A stretch of 64,000 nt of DNA, taken from contig NZ_KB894081.1 in NCBI RefSeq assembly GCF_000374325.1, forward strand, positions 1 through 64,000, read 5' to 3'. This DNA comes from Allofustis seminis DSM 15817. GTDB taxonomy: Bacteria > Bacillota > Bacilli > Lactobacillales > Carnobacteriaceae_A. Position 1 is the first letter of the stretch, and every line of letters starts with the position of its first letter. The position numbers and the translations under genes were made by a program. Under the pieces are notes generated by a model. It searched no databases and had not been told where the DNA came from. It worked only from the letters and a program-made list of their open reading frames with translations. This document shows positions 22,213-30,695 of the stretch, piece after piece.

Positions 22213-25033
22213 CTCAAGAGACTTAAGAAAATCAGGTGTGTATAAGTATGCCGAGAGTGAGGATTTTGAGATCCTCCTCTTTGCATACGCTATCGATGAT
22301 GAAGATATACAAGTGATTGATTTAGCTAATGGTGAAGAAATCCCAGAAGAAATCTTACATGCTTTAGAAGATGACAAAGTGGAGAAGTGGGCTTTTAATG
22401 CAAACTTTGAACGAGTTTGTCTGTCTAGGTATTTAGGAAGAAGGCTAAATCCAAAGTCCTGGTATTGTTCGATGGTTTGGTCTGCTTACTTAGGTCTTCC
22501 TTTATCTCTTGAAAAGGTAGCAGAGGTATTAAGATTTGATACAAAGAAAATGTCGGAAGGAAGAAGTCTCATTCGCACCTTTTCTATTCCCGTTACTCCA
22601 ACTAAGTCAAATGGTTACAAAAGCAGATTAACCAAAGCTGATGAGCCAGAAAAGTGGGAGCTTTTTAAGGAATATAACAAGAGGGATGTGGAAGTAGAAA
22701 GAGCCATCAATAAAAAATTATCAGCCTTTCCTATACCAGATTTTGAATGGGAGAACTATCATATCGACCAAGTGATTAATGACCGTGGTATCTGTGTAGA
22801 TTTAGACCTTGTAAAGGGTGCTGTAGATATTGATGAAAAGCTCTATGAGAAAAATATGAAAAGAGCAATGGATTTAACAGGACTAGAAAATCCGAACTCA
22901 CCTTTACAGCTACGTGAATGGTTAAAAAAAGAGGGACTAGAAATGGACTCTCTTGCTAAGAAGGAAGTGGATAAAGCCATCAAAGAGTCAACGGGTAAGG
23001 TTCGAGAGGCCCTTTTATTAAGAAGACAGCTTTCTAAGTCTTCTATTAGAAAGTTTAATGCCATAGAAAATGTAGCAACGAAGGATAAAAAGGTAAGAGG
23101 GCTCATCCAGTTTTATGGAGCAAATAGGACAGGACGCTATGCAGGAAGACTTATCCAGGTGCAAAACCTAAGAAGAAACAATCTTGATGATTTAGAGCTT
23201 GCAAGATCTATCGTAAAAGATGGTGACTACGAACTATTGAGTCTTTTATATGATTCACCTGCTGATGTCTTATCACAGCTTATTCGTACAGCTTTTGTTC
23301 CAAGTAAAGGTCGAGTTTTAGTGGTTTCAGACTTCACAGCTATCGAAGCAAGGGTGTTAGCATGGCTCTCTGGCGAGACTTGGAGGATGGATGCATTTAA
23401 TAGAGGGGTCGATATTTACTGTGAGTCAGCCTCTCAGATGTTTAGTGTACCAGTAGAAAAGCATGGTATTAATGGTCATCTTAGACAAAAAGGAAAAATA
23501 GCTGAGCTTGCCTGTATTGCAGAAGGTGAACTAGTCCTAACAAATCGAGGCCTTGTTCCTATTGAAGAAGTTAAGCTATATCACAAATTATGGGATGGAA
23601 ATTCATGGGTGACCCACGAAGGGGTCGTTTATAAAGGAATAAGAGAGGTGATTGAATATGAAGGACTCAGAGCAACAAAAGATCACCTCGTATGGATTGA
23701 GGGGCAACAGAGGCCGATACACTTTGGACAAGCCTCCAATAGCGGAGCACATCTCTTACAAACAGGAGATGGTAGGAGAGAGATACGGCTGGGTGAAAAT
23801 TATAAGCCCAGAAAAAAGATGGTCAAAAAATTGGAACAGCTGTTACGTACTCACTCAATGTCAAGGATGTGGAAGTGTTCAATGGCAAGACAGAGGAAAT
23901 CTAACATCAGGTCAGTCAATGGGGTGTCAGTCATGCTCTCAACCAAGACAAATACCAAAGTGGCTAAATCGGCGATTAACAGCAGCAAAGCAAAGATGCG
24001 AAAACAAGAAGGACCCGCAGTACAAGAATTATGGGCAAAGAGGAATAAAATTCAAATTCAAAAGCATTCTAGAAGCGGGCCTGTATTTAATAGAAAAATA
24101 TGGGATACCCTCAAGAAAATTAGAAATAGACAGAATAGACAACAATGGGCACTACCAAAAGGGAAATATTCGATTTGTAGATCATTCAAAAAACAACTCA
24201 AACAAAAGGTCTACAGTACTGACGGAATTTCATCAAAAGTATTGGCCTTATGCGAGAAGTGTGGTTATAAGAAAACTATCTCAAGGCCTATCAAGAAAAG
24301 AAGTCATCCAGGATGCCAGAACTGCTGTAGAGGAAAAAAGGAAAAACTGGCGATTGATAGAGGCAAGGCTAGAGTTTATGACATACGAAATGCCGGACCA
24401 CATCATCGTTTTACCGTATCAGGAAAACTAGTCCATAACTGTGGCTATCAAGGCTCTGTCGGGGCACTTAAGGCCATGGGAGGACTTGAGATGGGTCTTT
24501 CAGAAGATGAGCTTCAGTCCGTCGTAGATTCTTGGAGAGAGGCTAATCCCAATATTGTAAACCTTTGGTATGAAATCGACCGAATCGTTAAATCAGTGAT
24601 TAAGTCTAGAGGAAGAGAAAGATACAAAAATCTTTTATTTTCTATGGAAAAAGGGATTCTCTTTATTACACTCCCATCGAAAAGAAGACTTGCCTATATG
24701 AGGCCAGGGATTGGTATGAATCGTTTTGGTGGCGAGTCCATCACTTATGAGTTTACTTCTACAGGAGGCAAGTGGGAAAGACAAGAATCCTATGGTGGGA
24801 AATTTGTAGAGAATATCGTTCAGGCCATAGCTAGAGATATTTTAGCAAGTAGCCTTAAGCGTTTAAATAAAAAATACGAAATTGTCATGCACGTTCATGA
24901 TGAGGTGGTGATTGATGGCTACCCAAAGGATCTAGAAGACATCAATAAGATTATGTGCCAAAACCCCTCATGGGCTAAGGGACTGGTCCTTGATGCTGAG
25001 GGCTTTGTCTGTGATTTTTATAGAAAGGATTAG
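22178..25033 (+). CDS. Family-A DNA polymerase interrupted by an intein
   Basis: A 951-residue precursor; without the intein (residues 446-754) the polymerase is 642 residues, close to the 646 of its element 1 homologue. Exonuclease start MDIETYSS, motif A SDFTAIEARVLAWLSG (near 384), motif B RQKGKIAELA then, after the intein, CGYQGSVGALKAMG, and motif C HVHDEV (near 906). The intein splits motif B, so the polymerase is inactive until splicing. I chose ATG 22178 (MKNLMMDIE) by alignment with the element 1 copy. The residue after the intein is cysteine, where the homologue has leucine. Confidence 0.93.
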   Translation: MKNLMMDIETYSSRDLRKSGVYKYAESEDFEILLFAYAIDDEDIQVIDLANGEEIPEEILHALEDDKVEKWAFNANFERVCLSRYLGRRLNPKSWYCSMVWSAYLGLPLSLEKVAEVLRFDTKKMSEGRSLIRTFSIPVTPTKSNGYKSRLTKADEPEKWELFKEYNKRDVEVERAINKKLSAFPIPDFEWENYHIDQVINDRGICVDLDLVKGAVDIDEKLYEKNMKRAMDLTGLENPNSPLQLREWLKKEGLEMDSLAKKEVDKAIKESTGKVREALLLRRQLSKSSIRKFNAIENVATKDKKVRGLIQFYGANRTGRYAGRLIQVQNLRRNNLDDLELARSIVKDGDYELLSLLYDSPADVLSQLIRTAFVPSKGRVLVVSDFTAIEARVLAWLSGETWRMDAFNRGVDIYCESASQMFSVPVEKHGINGHLRQKGKIAELACIAEGELVLTNRGLVPIEEVKLYHKLWDGNSWVTHEGVVYKGIREVIEYEGLRATKDHLVWIEGQQRPIHFGQASNSGAHLLQTGDGRREIRLGENYKPRKKMVKKLEQLLRTHSMSRMWKCSMARQRKSNIRSVNGVSVMLSTKTNTKVAKSAINSSKAKMRKQEGPAVQELWAKRNKIQIQKHSRSGPVFNRKIWDTLKKIRNRQNRQQWALPKGKYSICRSFKKQLKQKVYSTDGISSKVLALCEKCGYKKTISRPIKKRSHPGCQNCCRGKKEKLAIDRGKARVYDIRNAGPHHRFTVSGKLVHNCGYQGSVGALKAMGGLEMGLSEDELQSVVDSWREANPNIVNLWYEIDRIVKSVIKSRGRERYKNLLFSMEKGILFITLPSKRRLAYMRPGIGMNRFGGESITYEFTSTGGKWERQESYGGKFVENIVQAIARDILASSLKRLNKKYEIVMHVHDEVVIDGYPKDLEDINKIMCQNPSWAKGLVLDAEGFVCDFYRKD
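23513..24439 (+). other. Intein in the DNA polymerase (309 residues)
   Basis: The intein begins with cysteine (CIAEGELVLTNRGLVPIEEV, block A), has block B as GLRATKDHLVW, and ends with block F VYDIRNAGPHHRFTVSG and block G KLVHN followed by cysteine. All standard splice residues (C1, T..H in block B, terminal HN, +1 C) are present, so it should splice. The roughly 230 residues between blocks B and F are rich in K, R, S and Q and look like an out-of-frame translation: they are the shadow of a second gene (23658) in the +1 frame. No endonuclease domain is visible in the intein frame itself. Confidence 0.92.
23658..24431 (+). CDS. Homing-endonuclease-like protein nested in the intein, +1 frame
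   Basis: A 257-residue protein encoded wholly inside the intein in the +1 frame relative to the polymerase. It has its own ribosome site (GAGAGGTG, 23643-23650) seven bases before ATG 23658; a TTG at 23652 is less likely. The N-terminal part carries a zinc-ribbon-like CQGCG ... GCQSC region, the middle has KQRCENKKDPQYKNYGQRGI, and about residues 153-170 read EIDRIDNNGHYQKGNIRFV, the signature of phage HNH-like/EDxHD homing endonucleases. The stop TAG 24429-24431 falls within the codons for the last intein residues, so intein blocks B, F and G are dual coding. It presumably cuts inteinless polymerase genes. Confidence 0.88.
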   Translation: MKDSEQQKITSYGLRGNRGRYTLDKPPIAEHISYKQEMVGERYGWVKIISPEKRWSKNWNSCYVLTQCQGCGSVQWQDRGNLTSGQSMGCQSCSQPRQIPKWLNRRLTAAKQRCENKKDPQYKNYGQRGIKFKFKSILEAGLYLIEKYGIPSRKLEIDRIDNNGHYQKGNIRFVDHSKNNSNKRSTVLTEFHQKYWPYARSVVIRKLSQGLSRKEVIQDARTAVEEKRKNWRLIEARLEFMTYEMPDHIIVLPYQEN

Positions 25034-25037
25034 AATA

Positions 25038-25808
25038 ATGAATTTAGAAATATATAAACATGAAGAATTTGAAGATATAAGAACAATGCTTATAGATAAT
25101 GAGCCATGGTTTGTAGGAAAAGATATCGCTCAGAACTTGGGATATAGCAATACACGAAAAGCGATCCTTGATCACGTTGATAAAGAAGACAAAAAAGATG
25201 GGGTAACGATTCGTGACTCCATGGGAAGAAAGCAAACGCCAATATTTATCAACGAATCAGGTCTCTATAGCCTTATCTTATCCAGTAAGCTTCCCTCAGC
25301 GAAAAAGTTTAAAAGATGGGTGACTAGTGAAGTCCTACCTTCTATTCGAAAAAGAGGGCTTTATGCTACTGATGAGATACTAAATAACCCTGATTTAATG
25401 ATTGCAGTCCTTGAAGAATTAAAGAAGGAAAGAGAAGAAAAGGCCATATTAAAACAACAGAACTTAGAGCTTAAACCCAAAGCCTCATATTACGATGTGG
25501 TTTTAAACTGCAAGGAGGCAGTCGCCATTTCTGTGATTGCTAAAGATTATGGTTGGTCTGCTAGAAGAATGAATAAACTTCTTCATAATTTAGGCGTTCA
25601 ATACAAACAGGGAAGAATCTGGCTTTTATATCAAGACTATGCAGCAGAAGGTTATACCTGCACGAAGACTCATGCCTATCCAAAAGGAAATGGAGAGATG
25701 GGTTCTAAAGTTCATACCTATTGGACTCAAAAGGGTAGACTATTTATCTATGACCTACTTAAAAGTGAAGGCTATGTTCCTCTTATTGAAAAGAAAGAGG
25801 TAGCCTAA
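25038..25808 (+). CDS. Phage antirepressor, Bro-N plus ANT domains
   Basis: A 256-residue antirepressor. Residues 1-110 form a Bro-N domain (WFVGKDIAQNLGYSN, ESGLYSLILSSKLPSAKKFK) and residues 145-250 a KilA-C/ANT-type domain (SVIAKDYGWSARRMNKLLH, YWTQKGRLFIYDLLK). I chose ATG 25038, because the longer start lies inside the polymerase gene. Such proteins inactivate a prophage repressor. No obvious CI-type repressor gene is present in element 2 itself, which is unusual. Confidence 0.85.
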   Translation: MNLEIYKHEEFEDIRTMLIDNEPWFVGKDIAQNLGYSNTRKAILDHVDKEDKKDGVTIRDSMGRKQTPIFINESGLYSLILSSKLPSAKKFKRWVTSEVLPSIRKRGLYATDEILNNPDLMIAVLEELKKEREEKAILKQQNLELKPKASYYDVVLNCKEAVAISVIAKDYGWSARRMNKLLHNLGVQYKQGRIWLLYQDYAAEGYTCTKTHAYPKGNGEMGSKVHTYWTQKGRLFIYDLLKSEGYVPLIEKKEVA

Positions 25809-26104
25809 TGCTTGTATATATCGCCAGTCCCTTTCGAGGAGATATTGAGACCAATATAAAAATAGCTAGAAAGTATTCGAGATATGCGATGGAGGAGGGT
25901 TCTGTCCCTCTTGCACCTCATCTTCTTTTCCCTCAATTTATGGATGAAGAAAGTGAAAGAGACCTGGCCCTAGCTCTTAATATTGAGGTCTTAAAAGCTT
26001 GTAAGGAAATCTGGGTCTGTGGGGCATTCACTACGGAAGGAATGGCTTTTGAAATCAAAAAAGCAAAAGAGCTAGGCATTCCAATAAGGGAGGTTATGTT
26101 ATGA
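25808..26104 (+). CDS. DUF4406 protein, nucleoside deoxyribosyltransferase-like
   Basis: A 98-residue protein with YIASPFRGDIETN at the start, PLAPHLLFPQF in the middle and CKEIWVCGAFTTEGM near the end. This is the fold of DUF4406 and related nucleoside 2-deoxyribosyltransferase-like proteins, which bind nucleotide-like ligands. It overlaps its neighbours at both ends, so it belongs to the replication operon. Its ligand is unknown; nucleotide salvage or signal degradation are possibilities. Confidence 0.7.
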   Translation: MLVYIASPFRGDIETNIKIARKYSRYAMEEGSVPLAPHLLFPQFMDEESERDLALALNIEVLKACKEIWVCGAFTTEGMAFEIKKAKELGIPIREVML

Positions 26105-28320
26105 AACTTTTCCACTCAGATACAAGAGGTAATGAGAAAAACACACTTTACCCTCATGAGATCAAGGTGACAGATATTAGGTCTTTTGAAAAACTAGCAT
26201 CTTATGACCACGTTATGGCCAAGTATAAAAACAATAAAAGATCCAATGATAATTTTTTAGAATCTGACTGTATTGCCATGGATATAGATAATTCAGGAAC
26301 GGATGATACTTCAAAGTGGGTTGGTATCCGTGATATCAAGAAAGACTTTGATGGGATTAAATTTGGGATTTGTTACAGCAGAAACCATATGAAAGAAAAA
26401 GGCACGGAGTCTGCTAGGCCAAGATTTCACATCTACTTTCCTATTCCTAAGGTTTACGATTTAGAAACTTATGTCTCTTATAAGGAAAAGCTCGCCTTAT
26501 TTTTCCCATACTTTGACCAGAATGCCTTAGATGGAGCTAGGTTTTTCTATGGGGTAGATGGGCCAGTCGTTGAGATTATAAGAGGTAGAAATTATGTCAC
26601 AAGTCTTTTACATGATGATTTTGAAGACTTAGACAAGATAAAACAAGGCAGTAGAAATACGACCATGAGTCGATTTGCAGGTTCGATTCTTGTACGCTTA
26701 GGAGAAAGTGAAAAGGCTAAAAAACTCTTTTATGAAAAAGCTGAACAATGCGTGCCACCTTTAGATGATGACGAATTAAATCAAATTTGGAGGTCTGCAT
26801 TAGGTTTTTATTCCAAGATTAAAAAATCACCTAGCTATATCCCACCAGAAGATTATGAGAAGAGTTTAAGGCCTGATCCTTTTTCTGATTTAGGACAAGC
26901 GAGTGTATTGGTAGGAGAATATGAGGATATTTTAAAATATTCAAAAGCGACCAACTTCATGGTTTATACAGGAAAACTCTGGGAGGAGTCAGACCTAAAG
27001 GCCCAGCTTTTATCTCAAGAATTAGTAAAAAAGCAGATGGAAGAGGCGCAAGCCTCTATTCAAAAGATAAAAGATAAGGTGATAAAGCTTGGTATCTATG
27101 AGAAGATGGCGGGCTTATCCAAGGCAAAGGCAATGGCCCTTTTATCCAGTGATGAAAAAAGACTTTTAAATCTTTTGGAAGAAGAAGAAAAGTATTTAGC
27201 CTATGCCATTAAAAGAGGCGATTCAAGAGCGATTAATGCCACACTTAAGGAGGCTATGCCTATGGTAGAAGTCGACCCCAGTATCTTTGATAGGGATGAA
27301 TTCTTACTGAATTGTCACCATGGGGTAGTCAACTTAAAAACTGGTGAAAGCTTGGACCATGAGCCTAGTTTGTACCTAAGTAAGATGACAAACACAAAGC
27401 CCTCAAATAAAGGAAAAGACATCTGGCTTGATGCCTTGGATACTTTCTTTTTGAAGGATAAGGATTTAATTGATTATGTTCAAAAGATTGTAGGCCTTGC
27501 TGCGATTGGAAAAGTCTATCTTGAAGCCCTTATTATTGCTTACGGTGATGGGAAAAACGGCAAGTCAACCTTTTGGAATGTGATTGCTAGGGTCTTAGGT
27601 TCCTACAGTGGGACTATTTCCTCTGATATTTTGTCGGCGAATAATACGAGAAATATTAAACCAGAAATCGCTGAGACCAAGGGAAAAAGGCTTCTTATTG
27701 CAGCAGAGCTTGAAGAAGGAATGAGACTATCAACCTCAATCATCAAACAGCTCTGTTCTACTGATGAAGTAAATGCGGAGAAAAAATTCAAGGCACCCTT
27801 TAAGTTTACCCCAACCCATACCCTGGTCCTTTACACAAACCACCTACCAAAGGTTGGTGCTATTGATGATGGTACCTGGCGAAGACTGATTGTCATTCCC
27901 TTTTTAGCCAAGATTAAGGCCAAGGATGATATCAAAAATTATGGCGATTATCTATACAAGGAGTCTTCAGAATATATCTTACAGTGGATTATTGATGGGG
28001 CAAAAAAGGCCATTGCTTTAGATTTTAAATTCAAACGACCAAGAAAAGTCGAAGATGCCATCAATAAATACAAGGAAGACAATGACTGGCTAGGAAAGTT
28101 CATCGAGGATTGCTGTGAGCTAGATGAGGATTTTGTTCAAAAGTCTGGGGTCTTTTATCAAGAATATAGGGCTTATTGCATGCGTACAGGAGAGCATATC
28201 CGTAGTACGACTGACTTTTACAATGCTCTTGATATAGAAGGTTTTATTCGTAGAAAGACAAATAAGGGAAGTTTCATCCATGGTGTGAGGCTAAAAGATG
28301 ATGAGTTCTCTGTGGTGTAG
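26101..28320 (+). CDS. Primase-helicase, prim-pol plus D5/P4-type ATPase
   Basis: A 739-residue replication initiator. The N-terminal part carries an archaeo-eukaryotic primase pattern (DCIAMDIDNSG, then PRFHIYF, about residues 57-125). The C-terminal half is a D5/P4-family superfamily 3 helicase with Walker A YGDGKNGKST (near 482) and sensor region LYTNHLPKVGAIDDGTWRR (near 578). It should prime and unwind the element origin. ATG 26101 overlaps the previous stop. Element 1 lacks this gene, so it probably cannot replicate alone by this route. The likely origin follows directly. Confidence 0.9.
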   Translation: MKLFHSDTRGNEKNTLYPHEIKVTDIRSFEKLASYDHVMAKYKNNKRSNDNFLESDCIAMDIDNSGTDDTSKWVGIRDIKKDFDGIKFGICYSRNHMKEKGTESARPRFHIYFPIPKVYDLETYVSYKEKLALFFPYFDQNALDGARFFYGVDGPVVEIIRGRNYVTSLLHDDFEDLDKIKQGSRNTTMSRFAGSILVRLGESEKAKKLFYEKAEQCVPPLDDDELNQIWRSALGFYSKIKKSPSYIPPEDYEKSLRPDPFSDLGQASVLVGEYEDILKYSKATNFMVYTGKLWEESDLKAQLLSQELVKKQMEEAQASIQKIKDKVIKLGIYEKMAGLSKAKAMALLSSDEKRLLNLLEEEEKYLAYAIKRGDSRAINATLKEAMPMVEVDPSIFDRDEFLLNCHHGVVNLKTGESLDHEPSLYLSKMTNTKPSNKGKDIWLDALDTFFLKDKDLIDYVQKIVGLAAIGKVYLEALIIAYGDGKNGKSTFWNVIARVLGSYSGTISSDILSANNTRNIKPEIAETKGKRLLIAAELEEGMRLSTSIIKQLCSTDEVNAEKKFKAPFKFTPTHTLVLYTNHLPKVGAIDDGTWRRLIVIPFLAKIKAKDDIKNYGDYLYKESSEYILQWIIDGAKKAIALDFKFKRPRKVEDAINKYKEDNDWLGKFIEDCCELDEDFVQKSGVFYQEYRAYCMRTGEHIRSTTDFYNALDIEGFIRRKTNKGSFIHGVRLKDDEFSVV

Positions 28321-28555
28321 GTCAAGACCCTCACACTGTCACTCGACTATCACTTCTTGAAAGGAAGTAACCATAAGGGTTTAAGAGCTATATGTAAGTG
28401 GTGATAGTCTATTACTATTAATAATAAAAATAAAATAAAATAAAATAATAAATTTTATTATATATATAAAAGGTTACTAAAAGAGTGTCTTGGGCACCAC
28501 TTTCCCATAAAATCAATGTTTGTAGAGGTTTTTTAGTGAAAGTTAGTGAGGGTCA
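28321..28555. other. Candidate replication origin
   Basis: A 235-base gap directly after the primase-helicase gene. Nested inverted repeats flank an A/T-only core: GACCCTCAC (28326-28334) with GTGAGGGTC (28546-28554), and GACTATCAC (28345-28353) with GTGATAGTC (28401-28409). Between them 28411-28470 is almost pure A and T with TAAAA repeats. Related AGTGA half-sites recur on the right. The layout suits helicase binding plus DNA unwinding; origin function is inferred. Confidence 0.5.
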
Positions 28556-28852
28556 ATGGAGAAAAAACGGATGTTAGAGAAAGAAATTGAAGAAAAATTA
28601 GTAGAAAAGGTAAGGGGATTAGATGGTCTGTGCTTAAAATTTACCTCCCCCTCCCTGACGGGAGTACCTGATCGTATGATTCTACTTCCAAGGGGGAAGA
28701 TTGGATTTGTTGAAGTAAAAAGAAAAGGACAAAGACCAAGAAAGATTCAAGAGCTTAGGATAAAACAACTTAAAGACTTAGGCTTTCTAGTCTTTGTCCT
28801 AGATGATAGAGAAAAGATTGAGGAGATACTAGATGAAATACAAGCCACATAA
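28556..28852 (+). CDS. VRR-NUC domain nuclease
   Basis: A 98-residue stand-alone VRR-NUC protein of the PD-(D/E)xK class. Visible motif: GVPDRMILLPRGKIGFVEVK, with the catalytic Asp and ExK, then RPRKIQELRIKQLKDLGF. Such phage proteins act as structure-specific nucleases in replication or recombination. GAGGGTC, part of the origin-region repeat, serves as its ribosome site. It overlaps the SNF2-type helicase gene by 20 bases. Confidence 0.88.
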   Translation: MEKKRMLEKEIEEKLVEKVRGLDGLCLKFTSPSLTGVPDRMILLPRGKIGFVEVKRKGQRPRKIQELRIKQLKDLGFLVFVLDDREKIEEILDEIQAT

Positions 28853-30176
28853 GTATCAGGAATATGCAAGCAAATATATCGAAGACCATGAGATAGCTGC
28901 TATTTTTTTAGACTTAGGTCTTGGAAAGACGGTCATTAGTCTAACAGCGATTAATAATCTACTCTTTGACTCTTTTGAGGTATCCAAGGTCTTAATTATT
29001 GCTCCCTTGAGAGTTGCAAGAGATACCTGGAAAGATGAGATAGAAAAATGGGATCACTTATCCTTACTTGAGTATTCTGTTGTGGTTGGCTCTCAAAAAG
29101 AAAGAGAGAAGGCTTTAGAGAAAAAAGCCGATATCTATATTATTAATCGAGAAAATGTGGTCTGGCTGATTGAAAATTATGCCTTTAACTATGACATGGT
29201 GGTCATTGATGAGCTAACTTCTTTTAAATCTCACAGGGCAAAAAGATTCAAGGCTTTGATAAAGGTAAGACCTAAAGTGAAAAGAATGGTGGGTCTAACA
29301 GGAACGCCTTCCTCAAATGGACTGATGGATTTATGGGCACAGTTTAGACTCCTTGATATGGGTGACAGGTTGGGAAAATTTATCTCCTATTACCGAGAAG
29401 TTTATTTTAAGCCAGATAAGAGAAATGGTCATATCATATACTCCTATAAACCCTTGCCAGACTCGGAGGAGAAGATTTATCAAAAGATAGCAGACATTAC
29501 GGTATCCATGAAGGCAAAGGACTTTATTGAAATGCCTGAGAAAATAATAAGTGACGTCAAGGTAAAGATGAGTCCTAAGGAAAAAGAGCTTTATGATGAC
29601 TTTAAAAAAGAGATGGTCTTGGAGCTTAAAAATGAAGAGATAGATGCCGTCAATGCGGCAGTTCTTTCCAACAAACTACTTCAATTAGCAAGCGGGGCAA
29701 TTTATACAAAGGATAAAGACTATGTCGTCTTACATGAGAAAAAGCTCGATGCCCTGGAGGATTTAATTGAGGCAGCTAATGGAAAGCCCGTCCTTATTGT
29801 CTATAACTTTAAGCATGACCTGGAAAGAATCAAAAAGCGTTTTGATGTAAGAGAACTAAGGACTAGTGAGGCTTTTAAAAGATGGAACGAGGGAGAAATT
29901 CCTTTAGCTATGATTCATCCTCAATCAGCAGGCCATGGGCTTAATCTTCAACATGGGGGTTCAACCATCATCTGGTTTTCCTTGACTTGGTCTTTAGAAT
30001 TTTACGAGCAGACCAATGCTAGGCTTTTTAGGCAAGGGCAGAAGGATACTGTAGTCATCCATCACATTTTATGCGAAGAAACCATCGATGAAGATGTGGT
30101 TATGGCTCTTAAGAACAAGAGTAAAATCCAAGAGGCCTTATTAAAGGCAGTAAAAGCAAATATGGAGGTGGGATGA
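28833..30176 (+). CDS. SNF2-type DEAD/H helicase
   Basis: A 447-residue superfamily 2 ATPase. Motif I LDLGLGKT (about 30), motif II VIDELTSFKS, motif III GLTGTPSSNG, and motif VI TNARLFRQGQKDTVVIH near the end are all present, as in SNF2-family phage helicases. It probably remodels or translocates DNA during replication or recombination and partners the VRR-NUC protein encoded just upstream, a pairing common in phages of this type. Confidence 0.9.
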   Translation: MKYKPHKYQEYASKYIEDHEIAAIFLDLGLGKTVISLTAINNLLFDSFEVSKVLIIAPLRVARDTWKDEIEKWDHLSLLEYSVVVGSQKEREKALEKKADIYIINRENVVWLIENYAFNYDMVVIDELTSFKSHRAKRFKALIKVRPKVKRMVGLTGTPSSNGLMDLWAQFRLLDMGDRLGKFISYYREVYFKPDKRNGHIIYSYKPLPDSEEKIYQKIADITVSMKAKDFIEMPEKIISDVKVKMSPKEKELYDDFKKEMVLELKNEEIDAVNAAVLSNKLLQLASGAIYTKDKDYVVLHEKKLDALEDLIEAANGKPVLIVYNFKHDLERIKKRFDVRELRTSEAFKRWNEGEIPLAMIHPQSAGHGLNLQHGGSTIIWFSLTWSLEFYEQTNARLFRQGQKDTVVIHHILCEETIDEDVVMALKNKSKIQEALLKAVKANMEVG

Positions 30177-30607
30177 TGAAGGCAAAGGAATACTTACAAC
30201 AGGCCTTTCATTTAGATAAAAGAATCAACTCAAAGCTAGAACAGCTGGAGTCATTAAATGCCCTAGCTACTAAAGCATCATCTACCCTATCGGATATGCC
30301 AAAGAGTCCAAATCGAGGAACATCAAGACTTGAAGATACGATTGTTAAAATTATAGACCTTCAAGAAGAGATTAATAGGGATATCGATAGGCTGGTCGAT
30401 TTAAAAAGAGAGATAGTAGAAATCATAAAGCAAGTGGAAAATAAGGAACTGCAAGCCTTACTTGAAAAGAGATATCTTTGTTTTGAAACCTGGGAGGAGA
30501 TAGCAGTCGATATGAACTATTCCATCCAGCATATTTTTAGGCTTCATAGTAAGGCTTTAGATGATGTTCAATTAAAGTTGAGAGTAGATGTGATAGAAAG
30601 AGAGTAG
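30173..30607 (+). CDS. DUF1492-type protein, probable late-gene regulator
   Basis: A 144-residue protein with a coiled-coil N-terminal half and a C-terminal region resembling sigma region 4 (LLEKRYLCFETWEEIAVDMNY then IFRLHSKAL). This is typical of DUF1492/ArpU-like phage proteins encoded just before the packaging genes, which activate late transcription. ATG 30173 overlaps the helicase stop. It is the last gene of the early operon and is followed by a terminator. The activator role is inferred from position and HTH. Confidence 0.75.
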   Translation: MMKAKEYLQQAFHLDKRINSKLEQLESLNALATKASSTLSDMPKSPNRGTSRLEDTIVKIIDLQEEINRDIDRLVDLKREIVEIIKQVENKELQALLEKRYLCFETWEEIAVDMNYSIQHIFRLHSKALDDVQLKLRVDVIERE

Positions 30608-30651
30608 GCTATTGTAGTATTGTTAGGATAGGAAAAAAGAATAAAAGTTTT

Positions 30652-30681
30652 AAGCCTTGGGAGAAGTCTCAGGGCTTTTTG
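30652..30681 (+). terminator. Rho-independent terminator ending the early operon
   Basis: AAGCCTTGGGA (30652-30662) pairs with TCTCAGGGCTT (with two G-T pairs), followed by TTTTT. It separates replication genes from the packaging genes. Confidence 0.75.
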
Positions 30682-30695
30682 TATGGAGTGATAAT

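Noticed and set aside
28411-28470. A/T repeat tract considered as a CRISPR-like or satellite repeat
   Set aside because: The TAAAA units are too short and irregular; the tract is better explained as an unwinding region of a candidate origin.
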